Shown one piece after another: positions 52,119-62,221 of a stretch of 64,000 bases of DNA. How positions within the stretch are numbered: the stretch's first letter is position 1; each line of letters starts with the position of its first letter. The position numbers were made by a program, and so were the translations under genes. The notes under the pieces were generated by a model. It worked only from the letters and a program-made list of their open reading frames with translations, was not told the origin of the DNA and did no database searches. This DNA comes from Gigantopelta aegis. Taxonomy: Eukaryota; Mollusca; Gastropoda; Neomphalida; Peltospiridae. Where the stretch lies: positions 7,901,462 to 7,965,461 of the forward strand of contig NC_054713.1 of assembly GCF_016097555.1 (NCBI RefSeq), in the 5' to 3' direction.

Positions 52119-53977
52119 CAGGACCCGCCAATGTTAAAAGACATTATTTTATTTTTTTACACACTTTAAGTTCATTGTTTGTTTTGTTTAAGAACACCAC
52201 TAGAGCAAATTGATTTATCAATTAGATGTCAAACATTTTGTCTTAGAGAGAAAACCGACTACATTTTCCCGTTAGTAGCAAGAGATCTTTTATATTCACC
52301 ATCCCACAGACAAGATAGCACTTACCACGGTCTTCGATATACCACTGATGGTGCACTGGCTGGGCTTACCGACGGGGATTAATCCCAAACCGAGCGCGCA
52401 TCAAGCTAGCTCTTTACCACTAAGCCACGTTCCGCCCCAAGATAACACTAGGGCCATATTTACCAAACCGAGCGCGCATCAAGCTAGCTCTTTACCACTG
52501 AGCCACGTTCCGCCCCAAGATAACACTAGGGCCATATTTACCAAACCGAGCGCGCATCAAGCTAGCTCTTTACCACTGAGCCACGTCCCGCCCCAAGACA
52601 ACACTAGGGCCATATTTACCAAACCGAGCGCGCATCAAGCTAGCTCTTTACCACTGAGCCACGTCCCGCCCCAAGATAATACTAGGGCCATATTTACCAA
52701 ACCGACGCGCCCTAGTTGCACTTAATTATGTTCACAATAAACTCAAATGAATCTGTGAGGAAACCCATGTATTATTGTTTAGTTAATGCCGCGATTAACA
52801 TAGCCACGGCGAGACGTGTCGTGCAGTACGGATTAACATAGCCACGGTGAGACGTGTCGTGCAGTACGGATTAACATATCCACGGCGAGACGTGTCGTGC
52901 AGTACGGATTTAATCGCCTCGAAATTGATTACCAGCCTCGGGGTCAATAAATTAAAAAGAGAAACTGTTATGTCAGTTGATCGTGAGTTTAAAACGTATG
53001 GATATGATGTGTGCGTGTGTGCGTGTGTGGTGTGTATGTGTATGTGTGTGGTGTGGTGTGGGTGTTGTGTATGTGTGGTATGTGTGTGTCTGTGGTTTGT
53101 GTATCTCTGTGTGGTATGTGTATGTGTGTGGTGTATGTATGTGGTGTTTGCGTATGTGTGTGTATGTGTATGTGTGTGGTATGTGTATGTGTGTTTGTGT
53201 ATGTGTGTGTTATTGTGTGTATGTGTGTTATTGCGTGTGTATGTGTTATTGTGTGTGACTGTGTGTGTGTTATTGTGTGTGTGCGTGTCCGTCTTTCTCC
53301 CCTCTCTGAGTGTTTTTTCTGTCTATTTCTCTCTTCGTATATGTGTATGTTTTGTGTGTCTGTGTATGTTTTGTGTGTCTGTGCGTGCATTGTGGCCTGT
53401 GTGAGTGTGAGTGTGTGTAGCAGTATGTGTTTATGCGTGTATGTGTGTATATGGAGGGGGTATGTCTCTGTGTGTGTCTCTCTCTGTGTGTTTGTATATA
53501 TAAATGTGCGTGTTAAAATTAAAGAACTGAAGCACATTAATTAACATGATCATTGGCTATTGGATGTCAAACGTGATAACTGACATAGTCTTAGACAGTA
53601 AACATTGTACATTTAGTAGCAAAGGATCTTTTATATGCACCAAACTTTACTTTTAAATACAGCACTGCTAATTGAAATGTTCTTACCTGCGGAATCCCGC
53701 CATTGTGGGCCGATCCATTCTTATAAAAGTAGGGCCAGTCCCCTAGATGGTAGAAAAGTGTAATCTCACCGCCCATAAAGCGGTCGTCTTTGTTCGTCAC
53801 GATCCCCCACTCCGTCAAATTGAACTCCACATTACGACACACGAATGACGGCACGTTCCATACAACCACGAACGGTTTGTCTGCTATTAAAAACGGGGCG
53901 GTACAGCCATCGGAATTCTCCGAGTTTTGACTTGACGAGCCGAGCCCGACACAAAGTAACAACAGTAGAAATCTCAT
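43844..53977 (-). CDS. HyalA: secreted hyaluronidase (GH56), complete five-exon gene
   Basis: Exons: 53687-53977, 51287-51534, 49252-49395, 45007-45205, 43844-44386. All junctions are GT-AG with matching phases (0, 2, 2, 0). They total 1,425 nt, i.e. 474 aa plus stop, within the usual size for animal hyaluronidases. Residues 1-16 form a signal peptide. A family start motif (VVWNVPSFVC) and NGGIPQ follow in exon 1. The catalytic D-x-E motif is GLAVIDFEAWRPLF (D128, E130). WGYYGFP is at 199-205. Exon 4 carries LFPRIY. Exon 5 has GASGVVLWGSS and an EGF-like C-terminal module (Cys 352, 357, 363, 459, 461, 470). The expected activity is hydrolysis of extracellular hyaluronan or related glycosaminoglycans. 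The role could be tissue remodelling, digestion or a gland secretion; the sequence does not say which. Introns carry many transposons. Confidence 0.92.
44637..44851 (-). mobile_element. SINE type I in HyalA intron 4
   Basis: Same position as the SINE at 57740-58050 in HyalB, so the insertion predates gene duplication. Confidence 0.85.
45007..45205 (-). CDS. HyalA exon 4
   Basis: 199 nt. Enters in phase 2 after TTTTACAG and ends FFDE before GTAATG. It encodes the segment with KTSAGLFPRIY and INETLRV typical of GH56. Confidence 0.92.
45303..46961 (-). mobile_element. Retroposon with a 290-codon ORF, inserted only in HyalA
   Basis: Flanked by a 9-bp target duplication, ATATAGTTA (45294-45302 and 46962-46970). 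The 3' end (minus strand) has the GTTAAACTAGTTAT tail. The corresponding site in HyalB has no such element. The minus-strand ORF 45945-46817 is Pro/Ser/Arg-rich and possibly an ORF1-type (nucleic-acid binding) protein. No reverse transcriptase is present, so this copy is non-autonomous. Confidence 0.75.
45945..46817 (-). CDS. Retroposon ORF1-like protein, unrecognised
   Basis: 290 codons; the frame continues upstream of the first ATG (YTGSRATVTLVFSD), so the true start is uncertain. Features: a poly-Gly run from a C-homopolymer, a basic/proline-rich low-complexity half, then a folded-looking part (QGYQASLMGALVEPELQQLP). A partial relative is encoded on the plus strand at 50613-51026. A retroposon ORF1 is the best guess. 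It is not a host gene, because it sits in an A-only insertion. Confidence 0.5.
   Translation of the reverse strand: MTLVFSDAVEKTKRKRWMKIKSAPGTARGGGGGGAAKLATQPPEAVPSASPPPTRSKTKGPAHLDPPSTPRDAFNAPMCETPADGPPSPSKPPPIRNWPLSPVSPVRKVAVRAGAVAKRKAVAHPSNQPDKARSPPSPAPSPSDSEAVWKVQIGKIRSGFLKFVQGDKFVQGYQASLMGALVEPELQQLPDGSAYELHTIKSTAGKTGLVLTQRREGVYRQAVLVREMDSHTMHRTVKALFGNDYRSSSPSSPTRDGSTSSQPLPVPRSSVRRRPTSKNFASKQGLSRTL
47188..47372 (+). mobile_element. SINE type II, internally deleted, HyalA intron 3
   Basis: Head GGGGCGGGGCATAGCCCAG joined to the type II 3' half. The orthologous full copy is at 59192-59505 in HyalB, so the deletion in A came later. Confidence 0.8.
47550..48611 (+). mobile_element. ATC-tailed retroposon, inserted only in HyalA
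   Basis: Begins ATTCCCAGTCTGGAGC and ends TTAAACTAGTTATCATC. The target duplication is AACCATGG(T/C)C (47540-47549 and 48612-48621). HyalB keeps the empty site (AACCATGGTCATTTTG, about 59704). Confidence 0.85.
48770..49236 (-). pseudogene. Tandem-duplicated relic of HyalA exon 3, split by a SINE
   Basis: 48770-48840 and 49191-49236 together match the 3' half of exon 3 plus its donor and early intron (CCGAG-TGTTACGGAG, then AACCCTTCCAC). The copy lies head to tail behind the real exon. A type II SINE (48843-49186) interrupts it. The same arrangement, with the same SINE, is in HyalB (59869-60350). Confidence 0.75.
49252..49395 (-). CDS. HyalA exon 3
   Basis: 144 nt, phase 2 on both sides, acceptor TATTTCCAG and donor GTAAGAAC. 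Encodes YLRPDGKWGYYGFPRCYG, the conserved WGYYGFP region of hyaluronidases. Confidence 0.92.
49430..49655. repeat. (GAA)n microsatellite
   Basis: AG/GAA repeats in HyalA intron 2. HyalB has a much shorter version at 60541-60575. Confidence 0.9.
49918..51140 (+). mobile_element. Two SINE type I copies, the second split by a retroposon
   Basis: The first SINE is 49918-50225. The second (50253-50393, resuming 51052-51135) is interrupted by a retroposon (about 50394-51051) ending (ATC)n, with a target duplication AAAATTACC. HyalB has both SINEs (61060-61375, 61440-61705) without the insertion. The retroposon carries an ORF related to 45945-46817. Confidence 0.82.
51287..51534 (-). CDS. HyalA exon 2 (catalytic)
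   Basis: 248 nt. Acceptor TTTCGACAG, phase 0 in, phase 2 out at GTAAGT. It contains the catalytic acid motif IDFEAWRPLF (D128/E130). Confidence 0.93.
51720..51980 (-). mobile_element. SINE type I in HyalA intron 1
   Basis: Matches the copy at 62410-62690 in HyalB, including the divergent head (TCAGTTGAACG-ATCCATCG). Confidence 0.8.
52055..52120. repeat. (TG)n microsatellite
   Basis: About 65 bp of TG dinucleotides. Confidence 0.9.
52195..52702 (-). repeat. SINE type I whose head expanded into a 78-bp minisatellite
   Basis: A reversed SINE (52195-52440) whose tRNA-like head region is repeated four times with period 78 (starts 52391, 52469, 52547, 52625). Each unit includes GCTCTTTACCACTGAGCCACG and AACACTAGGGCCATATTT. 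Because 78 is a multiple of three, one plus-strand frame stays open for 125 codons. Confidence 0.88.
52793..52910. repeat. 38-bp tandem repeat, three units
   Basis: Unit GATTAACATAGCCACGGCGA followed by GACGTGTCGTGCAGTACG, starting at 52793, 52831 and 52869. Confidence 0.9.
53000..53515. repeat. Degenerate (TG)n tract
   Basis: About 500 bp of TG/TATG/CTGTG repeats in HyalA intron 1. Long open frames on both strands are low-complexity artefacts. Confidence 0.92.
53687..53977 (-). CDS. HyalA exon 1 (signal peptide)
   Basis: 97 codons from ATG to CCGCAG before GTAAGAAC. Signal peptide MRFLLLLLCVGLGSSS, then the hyaluronidase N-terminal motifs WNVPSFVC, GGEITLFY and NGGIPQ. A truncated SINE lies just inside the intron (53545-53640). 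Confidence 0.9.
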
Positions 53978-54590
53978 GATAAAAGTACAACAATATTAAA
54001 TAAATATTAGAATTATTATTTACATAATAATAAATATTGACAAAATCTGTCGAAACTATAGCTGTGGAACTAAGCACTACTGCTAGTCTACCTGGTGTTT
54101 CAGAAAATAGCTTTGAAGTCAAGCAAAAAACAAAACATCGAATCAAAACATCGACAGCCAAGAAAAGCGAGACTTTGAACGACGTAATGATCCCAATTAG
54201 ACTGCGCACGGTCTAATCATTCTAATTATATAGTGCAGCATTGGGCGCATGTGCAGAACTTTTAGCGGGATGGGGGTCTAGATTGTGTGGAGCAAAAATT
54301 TAGAGTTTATCTAGAGTGGGGACGAGACACGCTTCCCTGGAAAATGTAGGCCCTATTAAATGAAGAAAAAAAAAGGTTCTCCTTGAACGGTGGAAGGGGG
54401 AGTCGACCCCCGGATCCCAACCTCTGGGTACGCGCATAAACATACTTTATCAGTTGTGTTTGGCAGGAGATATCAATAAATAAATTCAAAGTACATGTTC
54501 GTCCTCGAACACAGGTACCCGCCCCCATCCCTACTCCCACCCCCTTTCCTTCTGGCTTGTTTGGACACTTACTTGGGTAAGAGTTTGACC
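53978..54590. other. Upstream flank of HyalA
   Basis: AT-rich to about 54060. No clear TATA element or untranslated exon could be fixed. It presumably contains the HyalA promoter. Confidence 0.4.
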
Positions 54591-55000
54591 GGCCTCGGTG
54601 ACGTCGTGGTTAGGCCATCGGTCTACAGGCTGGTAGGTACTGAGTTCGGATCCCAGTCGAGGCATGGGATTTTTAATCCAGATACCGACTCCAAACCCTG
54701 AGCGAGTGCTCCGCAAGGCTCAATAGGTAGGTGTAAACCACTTGCACCGACCAGTGATCCATAACTTTATATTTACGGGTATATGGCGTCAGACATATGG
54801 TTAAGGACCACACAGATTTTGAGAGGAAACCCGCTGTCGCCACTACATGGGCTACTCTTTCCGATTAGCAGCAAGGGATCTATTATTTGCGCTTCCCACA
54901 GGCAGGATAGCACAAACCATGGCGTTTGTTGAACAGTTATGGATCACTGGTCGGCCTGTAGACCGATGGCCTAACCACGACGCCACCGAGGCCGGGAACT
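54591..55000. mobile_element. SINE family 2 variant with a type II SINE fragment inside
   Basis: A plus copy 54591-54775 (CCGGCCTCGGTGACGTCG ...) changes at 54766 into a reversed type II fragment (54766-54895), then returns at 54896-55000 to an inverted copy of the family 2 head. It is a composite of insertions or an inverted duplication. Confidence 0.65.
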
Positions 55001-55021
55001 CTTTTCAAAAATGGGTAAATC

Positions 55022-55256
55022 TGGGGCCTAATTAACTAAACTCTCGCAACTTTGCGATCTCGCGAGCATGTCCGTCCCGGGGCCTGTCTCTGGATAGCCA
55101 GGGGCTTGTTCCGGGACAGAACAAAATTAAAAGGACAATTTTGAAATTTACATCCAAAAATTAAATAGTGGGCGTCGAGCGTAGATAGGGTTTCGAACAT
55201 GCCCATCCAGAGTCCGACCTCCGATAATATCGGTGGCCTGACTCGGGATGGGGGAG

Positions 55257-55351
<95 letters not shown>

Positions 55352-56650
55352 GTTGAAAATGGGCAGAATTTTGAAAATAGCAATTAGCAAAAGCATGTTC
55401 TTTGCAAGTCTTTTAGCATTGCACTGCGAGATCGCACATTCCCAGTCTGGAGCTCGACGTGGTAAGACGTGTTTGTTTCGCTTGTGCACACTGCACGTGC
55501 TTTCGCGGCTCGACTTGGGGATCCTTCACTTCGTTGTTTTTGTCAGCGAAGTGAAGTTTTCTACTGGGATATATGCGGCCATTGGAACTGTTTGAACGCT
55601 AGGACGCTTCTCGTTTCGACAGTCTGCACCACCAGGTTGGATTCCTTTTTAGCGAGATTCCTCGCCTCCACGTCATTTCTCCGTCTGACTATGTTGACAT
55701 GTTTTTTTCGTGACTCGTATGACGGCCATTCTGCAGAACGCCACGGTTGTTCGCGTTTAATCTCTACATGTCCGAGCCTGTCCTAGCAGCACTGGAAGAT
55801 TGACCGCCCCACTCTAAGAAGATATAGGAAGCGGGGTCGGCCCCTACTACTTTTTTCTAGACTTTACCTTGCTTTATAGTGATACCATCTCGTCGGGCCC
55901 GTCCGCACCACTATACCAACCCATGACGACTGGACTATACCCTAGTCTGATATTCTCTCTCGTTCAGGCTTCTCAAGATCTGTATTTCAGCACAGCACTA
56001 CACCTTCAACGTCTATCGACTGTCAATCTAGGGGTTTTCTTGACGGGATGCAACCCATCTCGTCCCTACAATCTCTGCACCCTAACGGCCTTAACGAGGC
56101 CACTCGCGTGGACATATAGATCGGCCTTTAAACTTTTAGACCTTCGTTCAAAAGTTTATGTCGAAATTACTTTCTTTTTTTTAATATTATTAAATAGTCC
56201 GATCCTCTCTTCTTTGTGTTATTTATTTTTGGACTGTAAATTATATAAATATTCGACCGAGCAGTCAATTGTTCTTATTTTTGGCTTGTAATTTTTTATT
56301 TTTGTTCCCCTTTTTTTAAAATTCTATTAACTTTTTTACTAATTGCTATTTTCAAAATTCTGCCCATTTTCAACTCTACCTCCCCCCCCCCCCCCCCCCC
56401 CCCCCCCCGTCCATCCCGAGTAAGGCCACCGATCTTATCTAATTTCTCTTTGACCACCCGATCTAATTTAGCGACCAAATTTAATGAGTAGAATTTTCTT
56501 TATTAATTAGAGATGCGCATCACTATTTAATTTTTGGATGTAAATTTCAAAATTGTTCGCTTAATTTTTTTTTTGTCCCGGGACAATCCCCTGGCTATCC
56601 AGAGACAGGCCCCGGGACGGACATGCTCGAAACTCTAGTGGTATATGAGC
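55022..56650 (+). mobile_element. MITE/retroposon composite downstream of HyalB
   Basis: Starts with the GGGGCCTAATTAACTAAA end. Contains a 90-bp (TG)n (55259-55348), an ATC-tailed retroposon copy (55438-about 56440) with a 28-bp C-run, and an inverted repeat around CCCGGGAC/GGGACAAT ends (55075-55130 versus 56575-56635). Confidence 0.65.
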
Positions 56651-56968
56651 ATGTAAAAATTATTCGCACTCGCACACAAACATAATAACAAATAAAAAAA
56701 TAATAAAAATAAAAATAAATAAATAAATTAATAATAATAATAATAAAAAAAAAAAATGAAATAAAAAATAAAATAACGATGAAATGAAATGAAAAAACAC
56801 CCCAAACCAAAACCTAAAAACCCCAAAACAATACAAAATAAATATAAATATAAATAAATAAATAATTCTTCATTCAGTTGACAAAACCACTGGTAATAAC
56901 TGATTAATTTAATATCATCTATTAGATATATTATAATGTGGCACACATCTAGAGAAATCCATGCTGAT

Positions 56969-57508
56969 CTACACCGGTTTAGAACAAAGCGGCCCGCGCC
57001 ACCCAGGCAAACAGTGGCAGACGTAATTACCATACGGAGCTTCTTTTCTGTTTGCAAATCCATCCGTCTTCTGCTCAAACGTATTTACGAACTTTGAATC
57101 CTTTCGTGAAAGATCATCGTAGCTCGTAAAGTTTGTACGTGCGAATTCGGTATTTTCCGTCGGCGCCTTTTGTGCAGCATCGGCATATTTCGACCACGTC
57201 ATTCGTACATCATCGGCATATTCCGTCCATGGCTTCCTGCAAGCGATTTTGTTGTTTTCCCTCAAATGCTGCTGCGTCATGGCTTCGTAATCTTTACGTA
57301 CGCACCGACCGTGACCACTGCAATGTTCTCTGTAGCACGATGTCGTAAAAGCCGTCAATTTCACGACAAACGGACCGAGTACTGTCTTGATATACGTCTG
57401 AAGTTTGTGACACTCGTCTTTGAGGTGAAACAGGGAAGAACTGCCCCACAAAACGACCCCGGACGCCCCCATGTCCGCCGGTTCCTTGATGGAAATGTCG
57501 AGATCTTG
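56969..57508 (-). CDS. HyalB exon 5
   Basis: 179 residues. Lacks one codon compared with HyalA (RKDSKF instead of RKDSIKF). The EGF-like module is intact. Confidence 0.9.
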   Translation of the reverse strand, partial: QDLDISIKEPADMGASGVVLWGSSSLFHLKDECHKLQTYIKTVLGPFVVKLTAFTTSCYREHCSGHGRCVRKDYEAMTQQHLRENNKIACRKPWTEYADDVRMTWSKYADAAQKAPTENTEFARTNFTSYDDLSRKDSKFVNTFEQKTDGFANRKEAPYGNYVCHCLPGWRGPLCSKPV

Positions 57509-58982
57509 CTACAACAGAAAAATATACAACATTCTGAGTATGAATTTAGTCAGGGAAGAATGACGGATGTTACGGAAATGTCCGATGTTTACCGAATGGT
57601 TAGGTCAAACTACCCGATGGGTCGAACACTTTCTCGGACACTGACGGGATTCAATTGTATATGCATATTTTACCCACCTGTGTAAAAGTATATTATCTAA
57701 GCGTTTACATTACTACTATATAAAATGAAGAAAGTTAAAAGTTTATTTTGTTTAACGACTAAACTAAAGCATATTGATATATTAATCATCGACTATTGAA
57801 TGTCCAACATTTGGTAATTTTGACATATAGGATTAGATAGGAAACCCGCAACATTTTTACAATAGTAGCAACAGATCTTTTATATGCACCATCCCACAGA
57901 CAGGATAGCACATACCATGGCATTTGATATACCAGTCATGGTACACTGGCTGAAATGAGAAATAGCCAAATGGTTCCACCAACGGGGATCGATCCTAAAC
58001 CAACCGCGCATCAGGCAAGCGCTTTACCGCTGTGCTTCGTCCCGCCCTCACATTTGATGATGAACAATGAACAAATGTTGCTCTTTCGAATGTTTGGATT
58101 TTTTGTCTTATTTGTTTGTTTTTGTTCTGTTTTGTTTTGTTTTGTTTATTTTCAAAATCCACATTACCTCATCGAAGAAAACCTTATTAGCCTGGCACAT
58201 GCTGTATGGCATTATTGGTCGGTAGAGTTCGTTAAATTTCGCCTGTACTCGCAGAGTTTCGTTTATCTGCTGTCGGACATATTCGACCCGTGGTTTGCTG
58301 GGTGTAATCGGGTTTGTGTAGATGCGAGGAAAAAGACCAGCACTTGTTTTGAACAACCAACCAATTCTGTAAAATAAAGAAAGAAAAGTTAGACATACGT
58401 TTTCAAAGTTCATGTTATCTATGTACGTATACATACTCGTCAAAAAAGTAGGGGAACCTGAAATATTAATGTTAATATCAACTATTAGACCGAACATACG
58501 TTTTGACCACATACATCCTAGTAACACACCGAAACATATTCCATAGTTTGCACATGCCCCGTACACGTGCATGGGGTGTCATTCTCGAGTTTGACAATTT
58601 CAGGAAGGTCCATTAATCACTGTGGAACATTATTTCTGTCAATCGTTTTCATTGTTGATCATACTGTTGTTAATGTTTTGTTTTCAGTCATTTTTGGTTA
58701 AATTTACGATTTACTGATAAAAAACTTTCAAATTTCACTTCTGACCCCAATCGTCCTTCAAGATCTTTGGTGGTCATAAAACCTACTGTAATATTGAACT
58801 ACCGGTTGTAATGTTTGTCCAATTAATTGACTATTATCATATAACCATTCCCCACAGCTAATATACCTTACAATTTTGACAATTGTAAATTCTTATTAGA
58901 GTTCCCGTACTGTTTTTGAAGAGTATAGTTAGAAACATCCTTACTATACAGGCGCGTGTGCTGGAAGTTTCGCGGAGTGGTA

Positions 58983-59026
<44 letters not shown>

Positions 59027-62000
59027 GTGTATCTAGACTGTAGCGAACAAAATTTATATGGGTGTCGACAAAAATATACTGAAAAAGAAACCAAGAAAAA
59101 TTGCTTGAGCAGGGATGTTCTTTGACCCCCGAAACACTCCGCCTACATACGCACCTACTTATGTTTTCAACCATAATCTTTAAAAGAATATCAAGGCCGG
59201 GACGTAGATTAGTGGTAAAGCGCTCGCTTAATGTGCGGTCGGTTTGGGATCGATCCCTGTCATTGGGCCCGTTGGGCTATTTCTCGTTCCAGCCAGTGCA
59301 GTTGGCAGTTGTATGTGCTATCCTGTCTGTGGGATGGTGCATATAAAGGATCCCTTGCTGCTAATCGGAAAGAGTTGCCCATGAAGTGGCGGCAGCGGGT
59401 TTCCTCTTTCAATATCTGTGTGGTCATTAGCCATATGTCCGACGCCATATAATCGTAATTAAATGTGTTGAGTGCGTCGTTAAATAAATCAATCCATTCC
59501 TTTAAAAGAATATCTGACAATTCTAACTTTGACAGTGATAATGCTATTTCGTTAGTTGATACCACTATCAAAAGGGCCAGTTCAACCATACCGCAACCCT
59601 TTAATGGGGGAAATTGTTGGAAGGAAGGGAGATGTTTGTTACGAGTTATGGAACGTTTTCAAAACAATGTCTCGTTTTGTTTTTCATAACATAAAATGCA
59701 ACCAACCATGGTCATTTTGTTCCTCATGAAATACATTGTGTATTCATTACAAAAAAAAAGAAAAAGAAAAGAAAAAGAAACTAAGAAGAAACAATTTCCA
59801 TCGAGTGAGATTGATCCCGCGACCTGACGCGCCTCAGACAACCACTCTACCGCTGACACAGACATCCCGTACACTCGGTTAACGAGTACTACAGTATGTA
59901 CTTACTCGTCATTAGTCCTCGATGTGGAAGGGTTGACACAAGTTAGGAAGGAAGGAAGGAAGGAAGAAAGGAAGAAAGGAAATATTTTATTTAACGACAC
60001 ACTTAACACATTTTATTTACGTTTATAAGGCGTAGAACATAATTATAGTTAATGACCACACAGATATTGAGAGAGGGAACCCGCTGTCGCCACTTGATGG
60101 GCTACTCTTTCTGATTAGAAGCAAGGGATCTTTTATATGCACCATCCCACAGAGAGGATTACTAGTACATACCACGACATTTGTTACACCAGTTGTGGAA
60201 CACTGGCTGTAACGAGAAATAGCCTAATGGGCCCAAAGACGGGAATCGATCCTAGATCGATCGCGCATCAGGCGAGCGCTGTACCACTGAGCTACGTCCC
60301 GCCCTTGGCACAAGTCAGATGCCCGAGTGAAACTCCGTAACATATCGGTAAACTAATACCACAGTACGTTCTTACTCGTCATTAGCCTTCGACGTGGAAG
60401 GGTTGTGACACGTCAGATGACTCGGTGAAACTCCGTAACACCTCGGGAAACCATAGTAACCCCATTTACCATCCGGTCGCAGATATCTTGACAGTTGTAA
60501 TGTCCCTTCCATGAACAATCTGGAAATAGAATTTATTTTAAGGAGAAAAAGGAGAAGAAGAAGAAGAAGAAGAAATTTATTGTGATATTAACACAGAGAT
60601 TTGATATACCATTGGTTGGGACGAGAAAACCGCCAATTGGAGAATGGGTCCACTGGGGTAATTCGATCCTCGCGAGGCGAGCACACAACTGAGCTAAATT
60701 CCGCCCACAAGAAGAAAAAGAGGACCTTCTCCCTCCCTCTCCCCCCATTTTTTTATATTAAACAAAAATCGAAAAAAAAAATTGAAAAAAAATTACTTGT
60801 ATGCTCTATGAAGGCTGTTGTCGATTAAAACTGCAGATACGTTTGCATTTTTCGTTCTCAATATATGAGGCTAGATTGCAGCTTTAAGTGTCTAAAGGCC
60901 AGTACACACGGTTTCACATTTTTGGCCTCACAATGGAAATAGCATAATGTCCAACCAATATAGACAGCATAGACATGCACCAATATTTTGAAATAGGGGC
61001 CAACAAGATCCAACTAGAAACTGACCTAGCACCAGTACACACACTTCAACATTTGTGACACAGCGGGGGCGGGATGTACCTCAGTGGTACAGCGCTCGCT
61101 TGACGACCGTCCGTTTGTTTTATCAATTCCCACCGGTGGGCCCATTGGGCTACTTCTCATTCCAGCCAGTGTACCACGACTGGTATATCAAAGGCTGTAT
61201 TATGTGCTCTCCTGCCTGTGGGATGGTGCATATAAAAGATCCCCTGCTACTAATGGAAAAATGTAGCGGGTTTCCTCTGTAAGACTATAATTATGTCAAA
61301 ATTACCAAATTTTGGATATCCAATAGCCTATGATTAACAAATCAGTCTGCTCTAGTGGTGTCGTTAGACAAAACAAAATTAACAAACAAACTTTGGACCA
61401 ACAAGATTCTACTAGAAACAGACCTAGGACCAATACACACATGTGGTACTGATGGGCACGCGGTTTATGATCGATCCCCGTCGGTGAGTCCACTGGGTTA
61501 TTTCTCGTTCCAGCCAGTGCACCACGACTTGTATATCAAAGGCCGTGGTATGTGCTAACCTGTCTGTGGGATGGTGCATATAAAAGATTCCTTGCTACTA
61601 ATGGAAAAATGTAGAGGATTTCCTCTGCAAGACTATATGTTACAATGCTTGATATCCAATGGCCGATGATTAACAAATCATGGTGCTCTAGCGATGTCGT
61701 TAAACAAAACAAACCTTTTGTGGGGCAGAGGGGAAGAAAAAAAAATTAAAAAAAGAAGAAAGAAAAAAAGAATGAAAAGAAACATGGCTAGGACCAGTAA
61801 ATAGCTTCAACATTTGTGACGCAAAAAAAGTTGAAACGTGTGTACTGGCCTTTACTTACCTAGCGGCATTCTGAAACTCCCTCGCGGCTTCGTTCCAAAT
61901 TTGAGTCTTGTTCGTCCAAGATGGGAACCTGGATTTAACCAGGTCTACCGATCGTTGCTTGTAGATGAACAGCGAGCCGAAGTTGTGGGCGAACAGTGGC

Positions 62001-62107
62001 CGCCATGACTCAAAATCGATGACCGCAAGACCGTTGAAATATTTATTTGGGATGACCTCACGGATTCGACTGACAACTTTCTCGTAGTGTCTTTTTCTGT
62101 TCGCAAC
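56969..62107 (-). CDS. HyalB: second hyaluronidase gene, exons 2-5 (exon 1 not in window)
   Basis: Exons: 61860-62107, 60376-60519, 58168-58366, 56969-57508, with the same lengths and phases as HyalA except one codon fewer in exon 5. The four exons give 1,131 nt (376 aa). All frames are open and splice sites intact. The catalytic IDFESWRPLF, WGYYGFP, LFPRIY and EGF-like cysteines are kept. Differences from HyalA are scattered substitutions. No exon 1 was found between 62108 and 64000; intron 1 there carries an R3 repeat absent from A, so exon 1 may lie beyond the window or be lost. HyalB lies upstream of HyalA on the same strand, a head-to-tail tandem duplicate. Confidence 0.88.
57740..58050 (-). 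mobile_element. SINE type I in HyalB intron 4
   Basis: Orthologous to 44637-44851, with a more complete 3' end. Confidence 0.85.
58168..58366 (-). CDS. HyalB exon 4
   Basis: 199 nt, same phases and motifs as HyalA exon 4. Confidence 0.9.
58434..58925. mobile_element. Tc1/mariner-like MITE, HyalB only
   Basis: 492 bp with inverted ends TACTCGTCAAAAAAGTAGGG and, inverted, TACTCTTCAAAAACAGTACG, inserted at TA. It has no transposase ORF. It is absent from the matching intron of HyalA. Confidence 0.75.
58983..59026. repeat. G-homopolymer of about 44 bp
   Basis: Uninterrupted G on the plus strand. At the orthologous site in HyalA (about 46998) there is only GAGGGGGTGGGGGAG. Confidence 0.9.
59192..59505 (+). 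mobile_element. SINE type II in HyalB intron 3
   Basis: Full copy, orthologous to the internally deleted 47188-47372. Confidence 0.82.
59869..60350 (-). pseudogene. Tandem-duplicated relic of HyalB exon 3, split by a SINE
   Basis: Same arrangement as 48770-49236: exon-3-like pieces at 59869-59944 and 60306-60350 around a reversed type II SINE (59950-60303). Confidence 0.75.
60376..60519 (-). CDS. HyalB exon 3
   Basis: 144 nt, phase 2 on both sides; WGYYGFPRCYG retained. Confidence 0.9.
60590..61855. other. HyalB intron 2 with two SINE type I copies
   Basis: SINEs at 61060-61375 and 61440-61705 (+), matching those in HyalA intron 2. A reversed SINE head fragment lies at 60598-60705. The rest aligns with HyalA intron 2 (CAGTACACACGGTT, CCAATATAGACAGCATAGA). 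Confidence 0.75.
61860..62107 (-). CDS. HyalB exon 2 (catalytic)
   Basis: 248 nt, acceptor TGTCGACAG, donor GTAAGT. Catalytic motif IDFESWRPLF present. Confidence 0.92.
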
Positions 62108-62221
62108 CTGTCGACATAAATATCAGATTTAAGCAGGGGCGAATACATTTTTAAAAAATTTTTAAGGGGGGTCCACACAATTTAAAAAAGGGGACGTATT
62201 TGAGTTTGCTGAAAAGAATGA

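Noticed and set aside
52391..52702. CRISPR-like array of direct repeats
   Set aside because: Units are contiguous 78-bp copies without unique spacers, and derive from a SINE head.
52989..53544. 177- to 185-codon Cys/Val-rich ORFs resembling a cysteine-rich protein
   Set aside because: Translations of a degenerate TG tract on both strands.
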